From: Methanobacterium sp.
GTDB lineage: Archaea > Methanobacteriota > Methanobacteria > Methanobacteriales > Methanobacteriaceae
Direction of reading: 5' to 3'
Assembly: GCA_020854975.1 (NCBI GenBank)
Contig: JAHKLQ010000100.1
Location: 1 to 14,977 of the forward strand
DNA: 14,977 bases
Part shown: positions 1 to 9,805 of the stretch, piece by piece
Layout: the number at the start of each line of letters is the position of its first letter
Position numbering within the stretch: position 1 is the first letter of the stretch
Program-made: the position numbers and the translations under genes
Notes under the pieces: model-generated
What the model was told of the DNA's origin: nothing
The model's input: only the letters and a program-made list of their open reading frames with translations
The model's database searches: none

Positions 1-389
1 AAGATTATAAATTCAAGATCTGAACTTTTTAAAACCTCTTTACGGGGTTTTGGTATTCCTTGCCAGCAGCTACCCCAACCATTAGCTGAAAAGAAAAGGT
101 CCATTTGCTGTAGCATAAAACCAATGTTAGTCTTATATCCTTCTTTAGTATATTTTTCTCTGGTTTCTGAAAAAGCTGCTATATAATGAGGTGCCTTCTT
201 CATCATGCGGGGATTAACATCTTTTTGCGATAGAATTTTGAAATCTACTTCAATATCACTGTATAATGGTTTTAAAGAATTTATATGATCTTTAATATTC
301 CCCAGGATATCCTCATTAAGGGGAGTGAGATCATAATTTCTAATGGATTTTCGCTTGAATATAATTGGATAAAAATCCGTGCCATTCAT
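1..389 (-). CDS. Nitroreductase-family protein, partial (C-terminal end outside window)
   Basis: The reverse strand reads without a stop for 129 codons from an ATG at 389 to the window edge, so only the N-terminal part is present. It begins [20 protein letters not shown]; the K-R-K-S-I-R-N-Y/F run near residues 12-19 is the FMN-phosphate-contacting start typical of nitroreductase-fold flavoproteins. A later segment (about residues 100-120) reads [11 protein letters not shown] and [12 protein letters not shown], like the helix and glycine-rich stretch of the TM1586-type nitroreductases common in methanogens and clostridia. A strong GGGGAGG Shine-Dalgarno lies 5 nt before the ATG. The gene starts 33 bp after the ATP-cone gene on the same strand, so the two probably share a transcript. 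The family generally uses FMN and NAD(P)H; the substrate here cannot be told. The family call is fairly firm, the function is not. Confidence 0.78.
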   Translation of the reverse strand, partial: MNGTDFYPIIFKRKSIRNYDLTPLNEDILGNIKDHINSLKPLYSDIEVDFKILSQKDVNPRMMKKAPHYIAAFSETREKYTKEGYKTNIGFMLQQMDLFFSANGWGSCWQGIPKPRKEVLKSSDLEFII

Positions 390-422
390 ATTTTCCTCCC
401 CTTAAAAAAAAGAATTAGAAAA

Positions 423-701
423 CTATCTGGATTTATATTTAGTGTCAAATCTCCTCCATGATTTGGCAATATAAGGTTCACATTTATCCAGTTCTGTTAA
501 AAGGCACATTTTAATGGTTTCACTTTTAATTTCTTTTTCTTCATCTAATTTTTTATTTATATTGGATAATACTTGGTTGATGATATTTTGTTTTTCTTCC
601 AAAGTATACCCTGCATCAATAGTTGCCTTCTGGAGGGCGCCTTTAATTTTATTCGGATTAAAAGGTTCTATATCACCTTTCTTTTTTACAACCTTCGTCA
701 T
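423..701 (-). CDS. Stand-alone ATP-cone domain protein
   Basis: A 92-residue protein that is almost entirely one ATP-cone: it opens with TKVVKKKGDIEPFNPNKIKGAL, the usual VxKRDG-x-x-EPFD-x-x-KI start of this fold, and ends CEPYIAKSWRRFD, like the Y-x-x-A-W-x-x-F/Y end of the domain. ATP-cones are adenine-nucleotide-binding regulatory modules, usually at the N-terminus of ribonucleotide reductases or in the repressor NrdR (which also carries a zinc ribbon). Neither a catalytic nor a DNA-binding part is present here. The reading frame can start at 710, but there the G-run abuts the ATG with no spacing; the ATG at 701 has GGGATGAT four bases upstream, which fits a methanogen Shine-Dalgarno, so I use 701. 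It lies just upstream of the nitroreductase gene on the same strand. A role as a nucleotide-level sensor acting on a partner is inference only. Confidence 0.85.
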   Translation of the reverse strand: MTKVVKKKGDIEPFNPNKIKGALQKATIDAGYTLEEKQNIINQVLSNINKKLDEEKEIKSETIKMCLLTELDKCEPYIAKSWRRFDTKYKSR

Positions 702-881
702 GATAATCATCCCATTAAAAATGTTGTTTTTAATTTATTTATTTATTTCTAAAGAGTATGATGTTAAACTAATCTAATCAAAAGTTTTAAACAAATTTCA
801 GGATATTATGTTGATTTGAATTTCAATGATTTAAAAACTGATATAATTCTTTAATTCGAAAAATATAGGTTTATACAAATG

Positions 882-910
882 TAAAAAAAAAGTAAAGAGG
901 TAAAAAAAGA
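882..910 (-). terminator. Paired T-tract terminator after the histidine kinase gene
   Basis: On the minus strand two runs of T (opposite A-runs at 883-891 and 902-908) lie about 55-80 bases beyond the kinase stop codon. Oligo-T tracts without a strong hairpin are the usual archaeal intrinsic termination signal. Confidence 0.45.
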
Positions 911-964
911 AAACAATCTTAACCATGATTTTGACTATGACTCACATATCGATCTTTAAAAAAC

Positions 965-2227
965 TCAGATCCTCTCTTTGTATTTTAATTCCTTAAAGAT
1001 AACATTAAATTTAACTCCTTTTTCCCCATTCATTTCCATTACTCCATCTAACTGGTTTACCAGACTATTAACAAGTTGTAAACCCAAAGTATTCTTTTTT
1101 TCAAGTTCTGATTCTTCAGGCATCCCCACACCATCATCAGATATATTTAGGGTGAATACTTCCTCTTCCTTTTTAAGGGAAACCTCAATTTTCCCTTTTC
1201 TTCCTTCAGGGAAGGCGTGTTTTAGGGAATTGGTTACCAGTTCATTGATAATTAATCCTAGAGGTATTGCTGTGTCTATTCCTATTTCAATATCTTCAAC
1301 ATCTATTATTGGCTCAATATCCCCCATATAAACTCCATATAAATAAAATAAGTTGGGTACGAAGTTGTTAATGTAATCTTTGAAGTTTATATGGGTTAAA
1401 TCATGGGACTGGTACAACCGCTCGTAGATCATGGACATGGACTTAACCCTGCTCTGACTCACCATTAATATGTCCTTTGAACTTCCTTCTACATAGTTAG
1501 ATTGTAAATTAAATAGACTGGATATTATCTGTAGATTGTTCTTCACTCTATGGTGGATTTCCCGTAACAATAAACTTTTTTCATCTAAAGAATTTTTTAA
1601 CTTTTCTTCAGATTTTTTACGTTCGGTTATGTCACGAGAAACTGCTAAAAGAACTAAATCCCCTTCATAATCAATAATACGACTGTTCACTTCAACAGGT
1701 ATTTTTTCTCCATTCTTGGTGACTTGAACCATTTCAAAGCGGTTATGTCCTTCTTTTAGAAGTTGATCTGCAATAACCATTTCCTGCCTATCACTAGGGG
1801 TAACTAAGTCTGTGGGACTCATATTCAGTAATTCTTCCTTTGTATAACCCAATCTTTTGCTGGCCACATCATTTACTTCCAGGAATTTTCCAGGGAGTCC
1901 TTCCCTAGTTAAAAGATTTAAAGAGATCATATCATTGGCACTATTGAAAATTTCACGAAATTTCTTTTCACTTCTTTTAAGATCTTCTCCAGAACGTTTA
2001 ATAGAAACCAAATTCCTGTAAATTAAATAATATATCAAAATAGCACTTACAATAATGAATAAACTACCTTTGAAGATTGCTATGGTAGTTAAAAGTTGAC
2101 TGTCGTTTACAAATCCCATTAAAAGCTGATCAGAAGTTACAATCCATATAAGACTAATTAAAAAATAAATCAGAGCAATCTTAAAAGCACTGTATCGTGG
2201 GTTAATCTGCTTTCGGGTTTTTTTCAT
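965..2227 (-). CDS. Membrane-anchored PAS sensor histidine kinase (HisKA_2 type), orphan
   Basis: Predicted 420-residue sensor kinase. Two hydrophobic segments (about 15-37 and 46-70) anchor the N-terminus with only a short loop between them, so sensing is probably cytoplasmic or within the membrane. A PAS domain follows (about 87-203, ending VSRDITERK, the usual PAS/PAC end). The dimerisation and phospho-acceptor segment reads [13 protein letters not shown] with His225/226, the HisKA_2 signature. The ATPase domain shows an N-box ([13 protein letters not shown], Asn333), G1 box DDGVGMP (364-370) and TLGLQLV (380-386), so all catalytic motifs look intact. Reading could begin at a TTG at 2239, but a TATA-like element at 2261-2272 puts the transcript start near 2240, and a G-run precedes the ATG at 2227, so 2227 is preferred. 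No response regulator is nearby; signal and partner are unknown. Confidence 0.93.
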   Translation of the reverse strand: MKKTRKQINPRYSAFKIALIYFLISLIWIVTSDQLLMGFVNDSQLLTTIAIFKGSLFIIVSAILIYYLIYRNLVSIKRSGEDLKRSEKKFREIFNSANDMISLNLLTREGLPGKFLEVNDVASKRLGYTKEELLNMSPTDLVTPSDRQEMVIADQLLKEGHNRFEMVQVTKNGEKIPVEVNSRIIDYEGDLVLLAVSRDITERKKSEEKLKNSLDEKSLLLREIHHRVKNNLQIISSLFNLQSNYVEGSSKDILMVSQSRVKSMSMIYERLYQSHDLTHINFKDYINNFVPNLFYLYGVYMGDIEPIIDVEDIEIGIDTAIPLGLIINELVTNSLKHAFPEGRKGKIEVSLKKEEEVFTLNISDDGVGMPEESELEKKNTLGLQLVNSLVNQLDGVMEMNGEKGVKFNVIFKELKYKERI

Positions 2228-2260
2228 TTTCCCCCCCAATTACTTATATGTTATTTACCA

Positions 2261-2272
2261 AATTATATAAAT
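2261..2272 (-). promoter_or_regulatory. TATA-box-like element for the histidine kinase gene
   Basis: The minus strand reads ATTTATATAATT here, close to the archaeal TATA consensus. A start about 25 bases downstream would fall near 2240 and give a leader of roughly a dozen bases before the ATG at 2227. Confidence 0.5.
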
Positions 2273-2325
2273 TTTTTTTAAACCAGTTACATCTCATTTA
2301 AGGGGTTAAAATCCGTAGTTACATC

Positions 2326-2333
2326 AAAAAAAA
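2326..2333 (-). terminator. T-tract terminator candidate after the AIM24 gene
   Basis: Eight consecutive T on the minus strand, about 110 bases past the AIM24-family stop codon and before the kinase promoter. No strong hairpin is seen. The distance from the gene lowers the confidence. Confidence 0.35.
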
Positions 2334-2441
2334 GATTGATGAATGTTATTAAATGTTTAGTATCTACTTTAGTTAAAACTCGCAATTTAATTAAATGAAT
2401 TAAAGAAAAATGGGGTGATGTTACCCAAAAATGAAGAGAGA

Positions 2442-3272
2442 TTAGTACTGCATACCCTCTTCATATGGCTGAACAATTACGAATCCATTACCCTGGAACT
2501 GTAATTGGAATTCTTCACCACTAGTTTTTCCTAGTAAAGTTTTAAATCCAATATCCGTCTTAACAGAAGGATTTAATCCACCAGACCAGGCTACGGTTGC
2601 CTGAGGATCTGTGTATACTGGTTCATCTGGAGTCACCACTAGGGTTATTGGTGTGAAATAAGTGGTTATAGCCACCATACCGGTTCCTTCTAATCTTACA
2701 TTGAATAATCCGGTTCCACTGGAGAGGCCCACACCTGTACTCATCATGGTTATGTCCCAGTCAATCTGATCTTCAAAGGCCAGTAAATCATTTCCCTTCA
2801 CATATATTCTTTCATTTTGAAGGTTCAAGATAACTACTTTTTTACCATAATCTGCCAGGTAAACTTTTCCTAGGCCTTCCATCTTCATAAGAGTGGATGA
2901 TTCTCCGGTTACGGCTTTTTTAACAAATTTATCCAAACCATGTTCGAAGGTTCCCTCTTTTTTGAACTTCAGGTCACCACTATAAGCAACCATTGCTCCT
3001 TTTTTAGACCAAACTCTGCCATTAACATTAATATTTAACAGGTAATCATTTTCAAGTTCGAAAATTTCACCGGTACCAGTTTTTTCTTGAGTTTTAGTGA
3101 CAAACTCATCAATACTATATTTTTTGGTAGGTCCACCAACAGGAGCAACTGCAGGCTGGACTTCAGGAGTTTGGGTAATTTCAGGCTTTTTTTCAACACT
3201 TTCTATGGTCGCACCACAGCTAGGACAAAATTTTCCATTTTCAACTTCGGTTCCGCAGTTTGGACAAAACAT
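2442..3272 (-). CDS. Zinc-ribbon AIM24-family protein
   Basis: Predicted 276-residue protein. The N-terminus is a short zinc ribbon, MFCPNCG...FCPSCG, with Cys3, Cys6, Cys16 and Cys19 as likely zinc ligands. A flexible Pro/Val/Gln-rich linker (about 25-50) joins it to a beta-rich domain (about 55-275) of the AIM24/TIGR00266 type, with segments such as [34 protein letters not shown] and GLGKVYLA. Bacterial and archaeal AIM24-like proteins have no settled function; the yeast namesake affects mitochondrial membrane organisation. No signal peptide or membrane helix is seen. A GTG at 3284 could be the start, but it forms part of a GAGGTG Shine-Dalgarno that lies nine bases before the ATG at 3272, which also puts the zinc ribbon at the very N-terminus as is usual. 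It appears to be transcribed on its own. Confidence 0.87.
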   Translation of the reverse strand: MFCPNCGTEVENGKFCPSCGATIESVEKKPEITQTPEVQPAVAPVGGPTKKYSIDEFVTKTQEKTGTGEIFELENDYLLNINVNGRVWSKKGAMVAYSGDLKFKKEGTFEHGLDKFVKKAVTGESSTLMKMEGLGKVYLADYGKKVVILNLQNERIYVKGNDLLAFEDQIDWDITMMSTGVGLSSGTGLFNVRLEGTGMVAITTYFTPITLVVTPDEPVYTDPQATVAWSGGLNPSVKTDIGFKTLLGKTSGEEFQLQFQGNGFVIVQPYEEGMQY

Positions 3273-3416
3273 ATTAAATAACACCTCATGACATTATTTA
3301 TCCTATTTTAGAATTAGTCTATTAATGATTAATATGTATGAGGGGTTAGGTAAGTTAGGATTTACAAAACTATAAAATTATTAATTAAATTCCATCACCA
3401 AAGAGAAGATTAGTCC

Positions 3417-3428
3417 AAAGAAAAAAAA
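3417..3428 (-). terminator. T-tract terminator after arfB
   Basis: The minus strand has eight T followed by CTTT beginning 8 bases beyond the arfB stop codon. This fits a simple archaeal oligo-T terminator separating arfB from the AIM24 gene. Confidence 0.5.
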
Positions 3429-3435
3429 GTACAGC

Positions 3436-4134
3436 CTATTCCTTGTTTAACAGCTGTTTAACATTATTAATAATATCTTCCAAGGCAGTTTCAAGCAGTG
3501 CCTTTCCTAATTCAGTATCAATACAAATTCCTTCTTCTTTAACCTTAAGTGCACCTGCATCTATACCTGCATTGGCCTGGCGTGCCTCCTGAAGACCAAC
3601 CATCCCCACTTCCGGGTAATCCTCCAAATGACAGTGCTCCTCAAAGCGTGATTCATCCCCCATACCCAGAACCACACCCATAGAAATCTCACCTGTAGCT
3701 GCGTGGGGCCCTTCTATCTCCACAATTTTATTGTTGAAAATTATTTCAAGATCGAGCTCATTCTCTATGTCTTCTAAATAATCTTTGATAGGCACATTTC
3801 CACCATGACCATTCACCAGTACTACTGCTTCCAGATCCAGGTTGTTTCGAGCGGATTTCAGAGTAGGAATAAGCTCTTTTTCCACCAAAATTTCAGGAGA
3901 AAGGTGAACTCCATGCTTCACATAATCATATTCTGTGGCAGCATACAAAATTCCTATAAACTTAGCACCTGTACGTAATGAAGCTTCCAATGCCAAATAT
4001 GATGCTATTTTAGAATCAGTGTCTATAGGTAGTGCTGCACCATGGTTTTCCAGATGAGAACCAATTGCCAGGATTCCTATTTTATGAACATCTGGTGAAA
4101 GTACCTTACCTGCAGAATAACGAAGTTTAATCAT
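3436..4134 (-). CDS. arfB: ArfB-type formamide hydrolase (2-amino-5-formylamino-6-ribosylaminopyrimidinone 5'-phosphate deformylase)
   Basis: Predicted 232-residue creatininase-fold metal hydrolase. In archaea ArfB removes the formyl group from the product of the archaeal GTP cyclohydrolase III, the second step towards riboflavin and the deazaflavin of coenzyme F420. Visible metal-site motifs: [13 protein letters not shown] (residues 28-40, with Glu29, His31 and Asp40), VNGHGGN (His110) and HAATGEIS (144-151, Glu149), all in the expected order. Length fits the archaeal enzymes (about 225-235). The ATG at 4134 is preceded by AAGGG. Creatininase-family relatives act on other substrates, but the ENHG-x-x-LP-x-x-TD form and the methanogen setting make ArfB the best reading. 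It lies about 100 bp downstream of the membrane-protein gene, and a TTTAAAAATT element near 4155-4165 could be its own TATA box. Confidence 0.88.
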   Translation of the reverse strand: MIKLRYSAGKVLSPDVHKIGILAIGSHLENHGAALPIDTDSKIASYLALEASLRTGAKFIGILYAATEYDYVKHGVHLSPEILVEKELIPTLKSARNNLDLEAVVLVNGHGGNVPIKDYLEDIENELDLEIIFNNKIVEIEGPHAATGEISMGVVLGMGDESRFEEHCHLEDYPEVGMVGLQEARQANAGIDAGALKVKEEGICIDTELGKALLETALEDIINNVKQLLNKE

Positions 4135-4237
4135 TTTAACCCTTCAATGATCAATTTTTAAATGATTAATTCTTTAATTTTAATCTTTTAATCCTTTTAA
4201 AAGTTTTAAGTTTTGATTTCTGCACATTTGTGCCTTA

Positions 4238-4723
4238 TTATGTTTTTACCCCATTTTGTGTCTTATGGTAAGCCGCCAAGAGGATTATAAACAAGATAGG
4301 CATCAGTATGTCTAAGTACAGTACAGTTCCAATATTACCTGCAGCCAGGTTACCTGTTTGTTGTAGATTATAAATGTGGCCTAAGGCAGCTCCCCACATG
4401 AAAACCGCATAAGCAATGATAGTCGGTGCCCAGAAATTACGATATTTAATGGATAAAATACCCAAAATACCATAAGAAATATTTGCAAATCCTACTTCCC
4501 TTAAAAATGGAGTGTTAGGCCATCCCACTGACTGAGCAACCATTTGAGGGTCTAAAACCTGGGTCAAACCACTAAATATTGAACCAATACCAATACCCAC
4601 ACCCAAATACCATAACAAAAGAACTTCAGTTACCCGATTCAAGGTTTTCGGTTTTTTACTTAAGAATAAATGTATTAAAGCCCCTAAAACAGGAACAACT
4701 ATAAATATATACCATATCTCCAT
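4238..4723 (-). CDS. Small multi-pass membrane protein, DUF6790-like, function unknown
   Basis: Predicted 161-residue integral membrane protein with about five hydrophobic segments (roughly 3-20, 32-52, 78-92, 97-118 and 133-154). Recognisable stretches are [30 protein letters not shown] and [12 protein letters not shown]; the last resembles a conserved helix of the DUF6790 family seen in methanogens and some bacteria. No catalytic motif is evident. The ATG at 4723 has GGGGGAT five bases upstream, a good Shine-Dalgarno. It sits between the PUA-domain gene and arfB on the same strand with gaps near 100 bp, so co-transcription is possible but not required. The membrane-protein call is secure; the family assignment is from memory of its pattern and the function is unknown. 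Confidence 0.8.
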   Translation of the reverse strand: MEIWYIFIVVPVLGALIHLFLSKKPKTLNRVTEVLLLWYLGVGIGIGSIFSGLTQVLDPQMVAQSVGWPNTPFLREVGFANISYGILGILSIKYRNFWAPTIIAYAVFMWGAALGHIYNLQQTGNLAAGNIGTVLYLDILMPILFIILLAAYHKTQNGVKT

Positions 4724-4835
4724 TGAAATCCCCCTAACTCTATAAATATAATATTAATGATCATGATTTATAGGATATTCAAATAATTCTTAAATAGCCT
4801 ATAATTTCCTTATTAAAATAGATTTATATATTTTC

Positions 4836-5312
4836 TTATATTTCCAAATTCCAGATCTTATCCCCAATATAATGTAAGGTCTTTACAGCCTTACCTTTGT
4901 CCTTTTCAACCATTTCTTCTCCTGATATGAGAGCTGTTCCCATGGCTAGGGGTTTATGATGGGTTTCGTCAACCACTATTACTGTGTCACCCGTTTTGAT
5001 TCCCGAGTCCGCCTCAACAATCCCTGGTGACATTACATCAGCCCCGCTGGTCATGAATTTCACTGCACCCATATCCACCACCACCATATGGCTTTCTATG
5101 GGCTTTTTAAGGGCTCCTTTAAGTGTGGGAAATGGTTCATCATCAATGATTATTATAAGAGGTTCACCATCTACCAGGATCAAATCAGGAAGATCGGTTT
5201 CCAAGATTTCCACTTTGGCTTTAGAAGGTATTAAAGAACTGTATGGTCCTAATTCAGTTTTTATCTCTTTTAATTTCTTTTTTTTGAGATGATATCTCTT
5301 TTTTATTTTCAA
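4836..5312 (-). CDS. PUA-domain RNA-binding protein, archaeal MCT-1/Tma20-like
   Basis: Predicted 158-residue protein with a very basic N-terminus ([17 protein letters not shown]), a pre-PUA domain (about 20-75, including [21 protein letters not shown]) and a C-terminal PUA domain (about 76-152). The PUA pattern is clear: [25 protein letters not shown], then [20 protein letters not shown]. This layout matches archaeal relatives of eukaryotic MCT-1/Tma20 and the N-terminus of eIF2D, which act at the ribosome in recycling and re-initiation; the archaeal role is less clear. The start is a TTG at 5312 with AAGGTGA upstream. The gene diverges from the Sm-like gene, and both promoters lie within about 100 bp, placing it beside translation and RNA genes. 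Confidence 0.9.
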   Translation of the reverse strand: MKIKKRYHLKKKKLKEIKTELGPYSSLIPSKAKVEILETDLPDLILVDGEPLIIIIDDEPFPTLKGALKKPIESHMVVVDMGAVKFMTSGADVMSPGIVEADSGIKTGDTVIVVDETHHKPLAMGTALISGEEMVEKDKGKAVKTLHYIGDKIWNLEI

Positions 5313-5328
5313 TTATATCTCACCTTAA

Positions 5329-5661
<333 letters not shown>

Positions 5662-5668
5662 ATGAGAA

Positions 5669-5685
5669 ACCCTGCCAATCAGGGT
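5669..5685 (+). other. Short hairpin between the Sm-like gene and the L37e gene
   Basis: ACCCTG, a five-base loop CCAAT, then CAGGGT: a perfect 6-bp stem with four G-C pairs, 7 bases after the Sm-like stop codon and 16 bases before the AGGAGG site of L37e. No T-tract follows directly, so it does not look like a terminator. It could mark an mRNA processing or stability element between the two coding regions. Confidence 0.5.
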
Positions 5686-5710
5686 CAGAGAATTTTAATT
5701 AGGAGGATAA

Positions 5711-5897
<187 letters not shown>

Positions 5898-6788
5898 ATG
5901 GAAACGAGAAATCCCATTGATGTGCGCATCATTGTGGAAGGAGCATCTGACGTGGAAAACGTCTCCCGGGCTTTGCAGAACATTGCCCTGGGAGCGGAGT
6001 ACCATATAACCATCTCCTCCATCATACCCACCACCAATACTGAAATAGCTAAAAAAGCAGTTAATGGTGCAGATATTGTTTTAATTGCCACCGATGTGGA
6101 TGCTCCTGGAAGAGAACTAGCTGAAAAATTCCAAAAAGTTCTCAAAAAAGAAGTGGGACATATTGAAAGAATGAAATTCCCCTTCGGTCATGATGTAGAA
6201 TATATTGACCCCGCCCTTATCAGAAAGGAAATAAAAAATGCTATAATTCGTTCTGGACTCACATCCATAGCAAATTTAGGGCGTTTTCAGGAACTCAAAA
6301 TTCATACAAAAGAATTAGAAGATAAAATTAAAAAATTGGATACGGAAATTCGTGATTTATCCTCCCAGAGAGATGAACTAGCCAAAGTTAATCAGGAATT
6401 AACAGATTCCAAGGAAAGACTTGAGCTGAAAGATAAAACTCTCCAGGAAGAATTCAAGGTTATAAAGCAACGGTACGCTGATGTGAAGAACCAGTATGGG
6501 ATTTTAATAAATAAAAATTTGTACGAAAGATTTTCTCTTAGTGACCTGTGGAAAGAAACCTTTGATGAAACTTTAGAAGAGGAAGATCATATTACTTTTA
6601 TTACCAGCGAATTTAAACCCGAAAACATTGTTTTGGGACAGGGGATCATAGCTGCCCCTTCCAAGAAAGATGCAGTGGATTGGTTGAAGGTTATTCGTAC
6701 GGTACTCATTTTTTACGATTCAAAAATTGAAGATCTTAAAGAAGAAATAGGTGATGAAAAATTCAATCCCCATCTACTCAAGGAGTAA
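5898..6788 (+). CDS. TOPRIM-domain protein with central coiled coil, uncharacterised
   Basis: Predicted 296-residue protein with three parts. Residues 8-105 look like a TOPRIM domain: [18 protein letters not shown] supplies the glutamate (Glu14), and [13 protein letters not shown] supplies the D-x-D motif (Asp66, Asp68) followed by Gly-Arg. Residues about 130-200 are highly charged with heptad-like spacing ([35 protein letters not shown]), a predicted coiled coil. Residues 205-296 form a C-terminal domain I do not recognise ([42 protein letters not shown]). TOPRIM domains occur in primases, topoisomerases, OLD nucleases and the 5S-rRNA-maturing RNase M5. With no helicase, primase or ATPase part here, a small metal-dependent nucleic-acid enzyme is likely, but its target is unknown. 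The ATG abuts the L37e stop codon, so expression is tied to L37e. A role in rRNA or RNA processing is inference from the neighbours. Confidence 0.85.
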   Translation: METRNPIDVRIIVEGASDVENVSRALQNIALGAEYHITISSIIPTTNTEIAKKAVNGADIVLIATDVDAPGRELAEKFQKVLKKEVGHIERMKFPFGHDVEYIDPALIRKEIKNAIIRSGLTSIANLGRFQELKIHTKELEDKIKKLDTEIRDLSSQRDELAKVNQELTDSKERLELKDKTLQEEFKVIKQRYADVKNQYGILINKNLYERFSLSDLWKETFDETLEEEDHITFITSEFKPENIVLGQGIIAAPSKKDAVDWLKVIRTVLIFYDSKIEDLKEEIGDEKFNPHLLKE

Positions 6789-6866
6789 AAAGTAGTGTTA
6801 GTTTGAATGAATTTTTCCATCTCTTTTTAGAAAATTACCCCATACCCAAGAAATAAGGGAGAATTT

Positions 6867-8270
<1,404 letters not shown>

Positions 8271-8281
8271 TTTTAAATAAT

Positions 8282-8295
8282 CCCCTAACTTTTTT
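8282..8295 (+). terminator. T-tract terminator after purF
   Basis: CCCCTAAC followed by six T begins 11 bases past the purF stop codon, then an A-run. The same CCCCTAAC-plus-T arrangement lies directly after cfbC, which strengthens the reading as a termination signal used in this genome. Confidence 0.5.
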
Positions 8296-8315
8296 AAAAA
8301 AAAAATCTAATAACA

Positions 8316-8420
8316 AAGATGAGATTAATTAGCTGATTTAGAGCTTAAAAATGATTATTTACTGATTTACATAATAAGGGATGTAAAATAAAATAACCAT
8401 AAACTCATCTTACAGTCCCT
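8316..8420 (+). promoter_or_regulatory. Nested inverted repeats ahead of the U32-family gene
   Basis: Three overlapping pairings are visible. AAGATGAG (8316-8323) pairs with CTCATCTT (8404-8411). TTTACAT (8366-8372) pairs with ATGTAAA (8381-8387) across eight bases. AGGGATGTAA (8377-8386) pairs with TTACAGTCCCT (8410-8420) with one bulged G. The last two are mutually exclusive. A TATA-like TAAAATAAAATAA run (8384-8396) overlaps the second pair, so the site could be a protein operator; if transcription starts further up it could instead be a folded leader. Which applies is not decided by the sequence. Confidence 0.35.
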
Positions 8421-8455
8421 ACTAATTTTTACAAAAATGTGTTGGTGTTTTTTTT

Positions 8456-9697
8456 ATGGTAGAATTATTGGCCCCTGCTCGGGATTTCATAGCACTGGAA
8501 GCTGCCCTTAAAAATGGAGCAAACGCAGTTTACTTAGGGTTGGAGGGTTACAACATGCGTGCCCACACCAACAATTTTTCTTTAGATAATATTAAAGAAG
8601 TTGTTGAGCGTTGCCATAGTCAGGGATCTCGTATTTACCTTTGCACCAACACTGTAATGCGAGATGAGGATATAAAGAATCTTAAAACTATTTTACCTGA
8701 AATTAAATCTGCAGGTGTGGATGCGGTAATCGCCTCTGACTTGGGAGTTCTTAAAATCGCCCATGATGTGGGGATTGATGTTCATCTCAGTGTTCAGGCC
8801 AATATATCCAATCAGGAATCCTTGAAACTTCTCCAGGAAATGGGAGTAAAAAGAGTGATCCTATCCCGTGAATTATCCTTACATGAGATAAAAAAAATGG
8901 CACTTGAAAGTCCCCTGGAGCTTGAAGTCTTTGTACATGGGGCTATGTGTCTAGCTATATCTGGAAGATGTTTTTTAAGTTCTTATCTTTATGGGAAGAA
9001 TGCTAACTGTGGAGAATGCCTGCAACCATGCCGTAAAGAGTGGAAACTGATCTGTGAGGATGAGGAAGATAATTCTGAAATTTCTTTGGGAAGATCTTTG
9101 GGAAAGACAGAGGATAATCAGTTTAAAGGAGACTGTAATCAGGGATTTAAAGGTCACCTTTTAAGTCCACAGGATCTGTGTATGATTGAACATATCCCAG
9201 AACTTATTGAGGCAGGAATATCTTCATTTAAGATTGAAGGAAGGGCCAGGCCTGCGGATTATGTGGCCACTGTTACCAAGACCTATCGGGAGGCAATTGA
9301 CTCCTATGAAAATGGACAGTGGAAATTTCAGGATCGGTGGCTGGATGAATTAAGAAAAGTTTATCATCGCGGTTTTGATACTGGATTCTATTTCAAAAAC
9401 CCCCACCATACCAGTGACTACAACCAGGCTACTTGCGCCAAACAGGATATTGGTGAAGTTGTTAATTATTATTCCAAAGTGAAAGCCGCCGAGATACGGC
9501 TCTGGAACCCCCTGGAAGTGGGTGATGAGATTATTGTGCAGGGACCTACCACTGGTTCTGTTATTCAAATAGTTGAATCGCTGCAGATAAGAGGAAACCC
9601 CATTCAGAAAGTAGGGAAAAATGAGAATGTAGGATTGCTCCTGGAAAATAAGGTTAGACCTGGAGATCTGGTTTATAAACGTGCGGAAAGAACTTGA
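8456..9697 (+). CDS. Peptidase U32-family protein, TrhP/YegQ-like (probable tRNA-modifying enzyme)
   Basis: Predicted 413-residue member of the U32 family. The TIM-barrel-like N-terminal half starts [27 protein letters not shown], and the family signature [19 protein letters not shown] occurs at 157-175. Cys165, Cys172, Cys185 and Cys192 (CGECLQPC) are candidates for an iron-sulphur site. [36 protein letters not shown] (235-270) is typical of the TrhP/RlhA branch, followed by a small C-terminal beta domain. Bacterial relatives hydroxylate tRNA U34 (TrhP) or 23S rRNA C2501 (RlhA); the old 'collagenase' label is doubtful here. Residues about 201-233 form an acidic insert containing two imperfect short duplications. 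The ATG at 8456 has GGTG 13 bases upstream, a rather long spacing. A perfect 18-bp tandem duplication covers the stop codon. Confidence 0.9.
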   Translation: MVELLAPARDFIALEAALKNGANAVYLGLEGYNMRAHTNNFSLDNIKEVVERCHSQGSRIYLCTNTVMRDEDIKNLKTILPEIKSAGVDAVIASDLGVLKIAHDVGIDVHLSVQANISNQESLKLLQEMGVKRVILSRELSLHEIKKMALESPLELEVFVHGAMCLAISGRCFLSSYLYGKNANCGECLQPCRKEWKLICEDEEDNSEISLGRSLGKTEDNQFKGDCNQGFKGHLLSPQDLCMIEHIPELIEAGISSFKIEGRARPADYVATVTKTYREAIDSYENGQWKFQDRWLDELRKVYHRGFDTGFYFKNPHHTSDYNQATCAKQDIGEVVNYYSKVKAAEIRLWNPLEVGDEIIVQGPTTGSVIQIVESLQIRGNPIQKVGKNENVGLLLENKVRPGDLVYKRAERT

Positions 9698-9726
9698 ATG
9701 AGTATCTAAACTTGAATGAGTATCTA
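9691..9726 (+). repeat. Perfect 18-bp tandem duplication over the U32-gene stop codon
   Basis: The unit aacttgaatgagtatcta occurs twice without a gap (9691-9708 and 9709-9726). The first copy holds the last sense codon and the stop codon TGA (9695-9697); the second lies entirely downstream. It looks like a recent slippage event. Confidence 0.9.
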
Positions 9727-9805
9727 AATAAAAATTTAATTGATATATTCAATCATTTCTTGTTTTTACTTAAAATATAAATGAAAAGGATAACCTTTGC
9801 CAATA

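Noticed and set aside
721..750. ATTT microrepeats upstream of the ATP-cone gene as a regulatory repeat
   Set aside because: A short low-complexity run; it may include the TATA region but I cannot place an element.
3321..3333. ATTAATGATTAAT palindrome upstream of the AIM24 gene
   Set aside because: A and T only apart from the centre, short arms, expected by chance in this AT-rich spacer, and not beside a clear TATA box.
5662..5690. Kink-turn or box C/D-like RNA around the Sm/L37e spacer hairpin
   Set aside because: ATGAGAA resembles a C box only loosely and the required sheared G-A pairs and CTGA D box are not in the right places.
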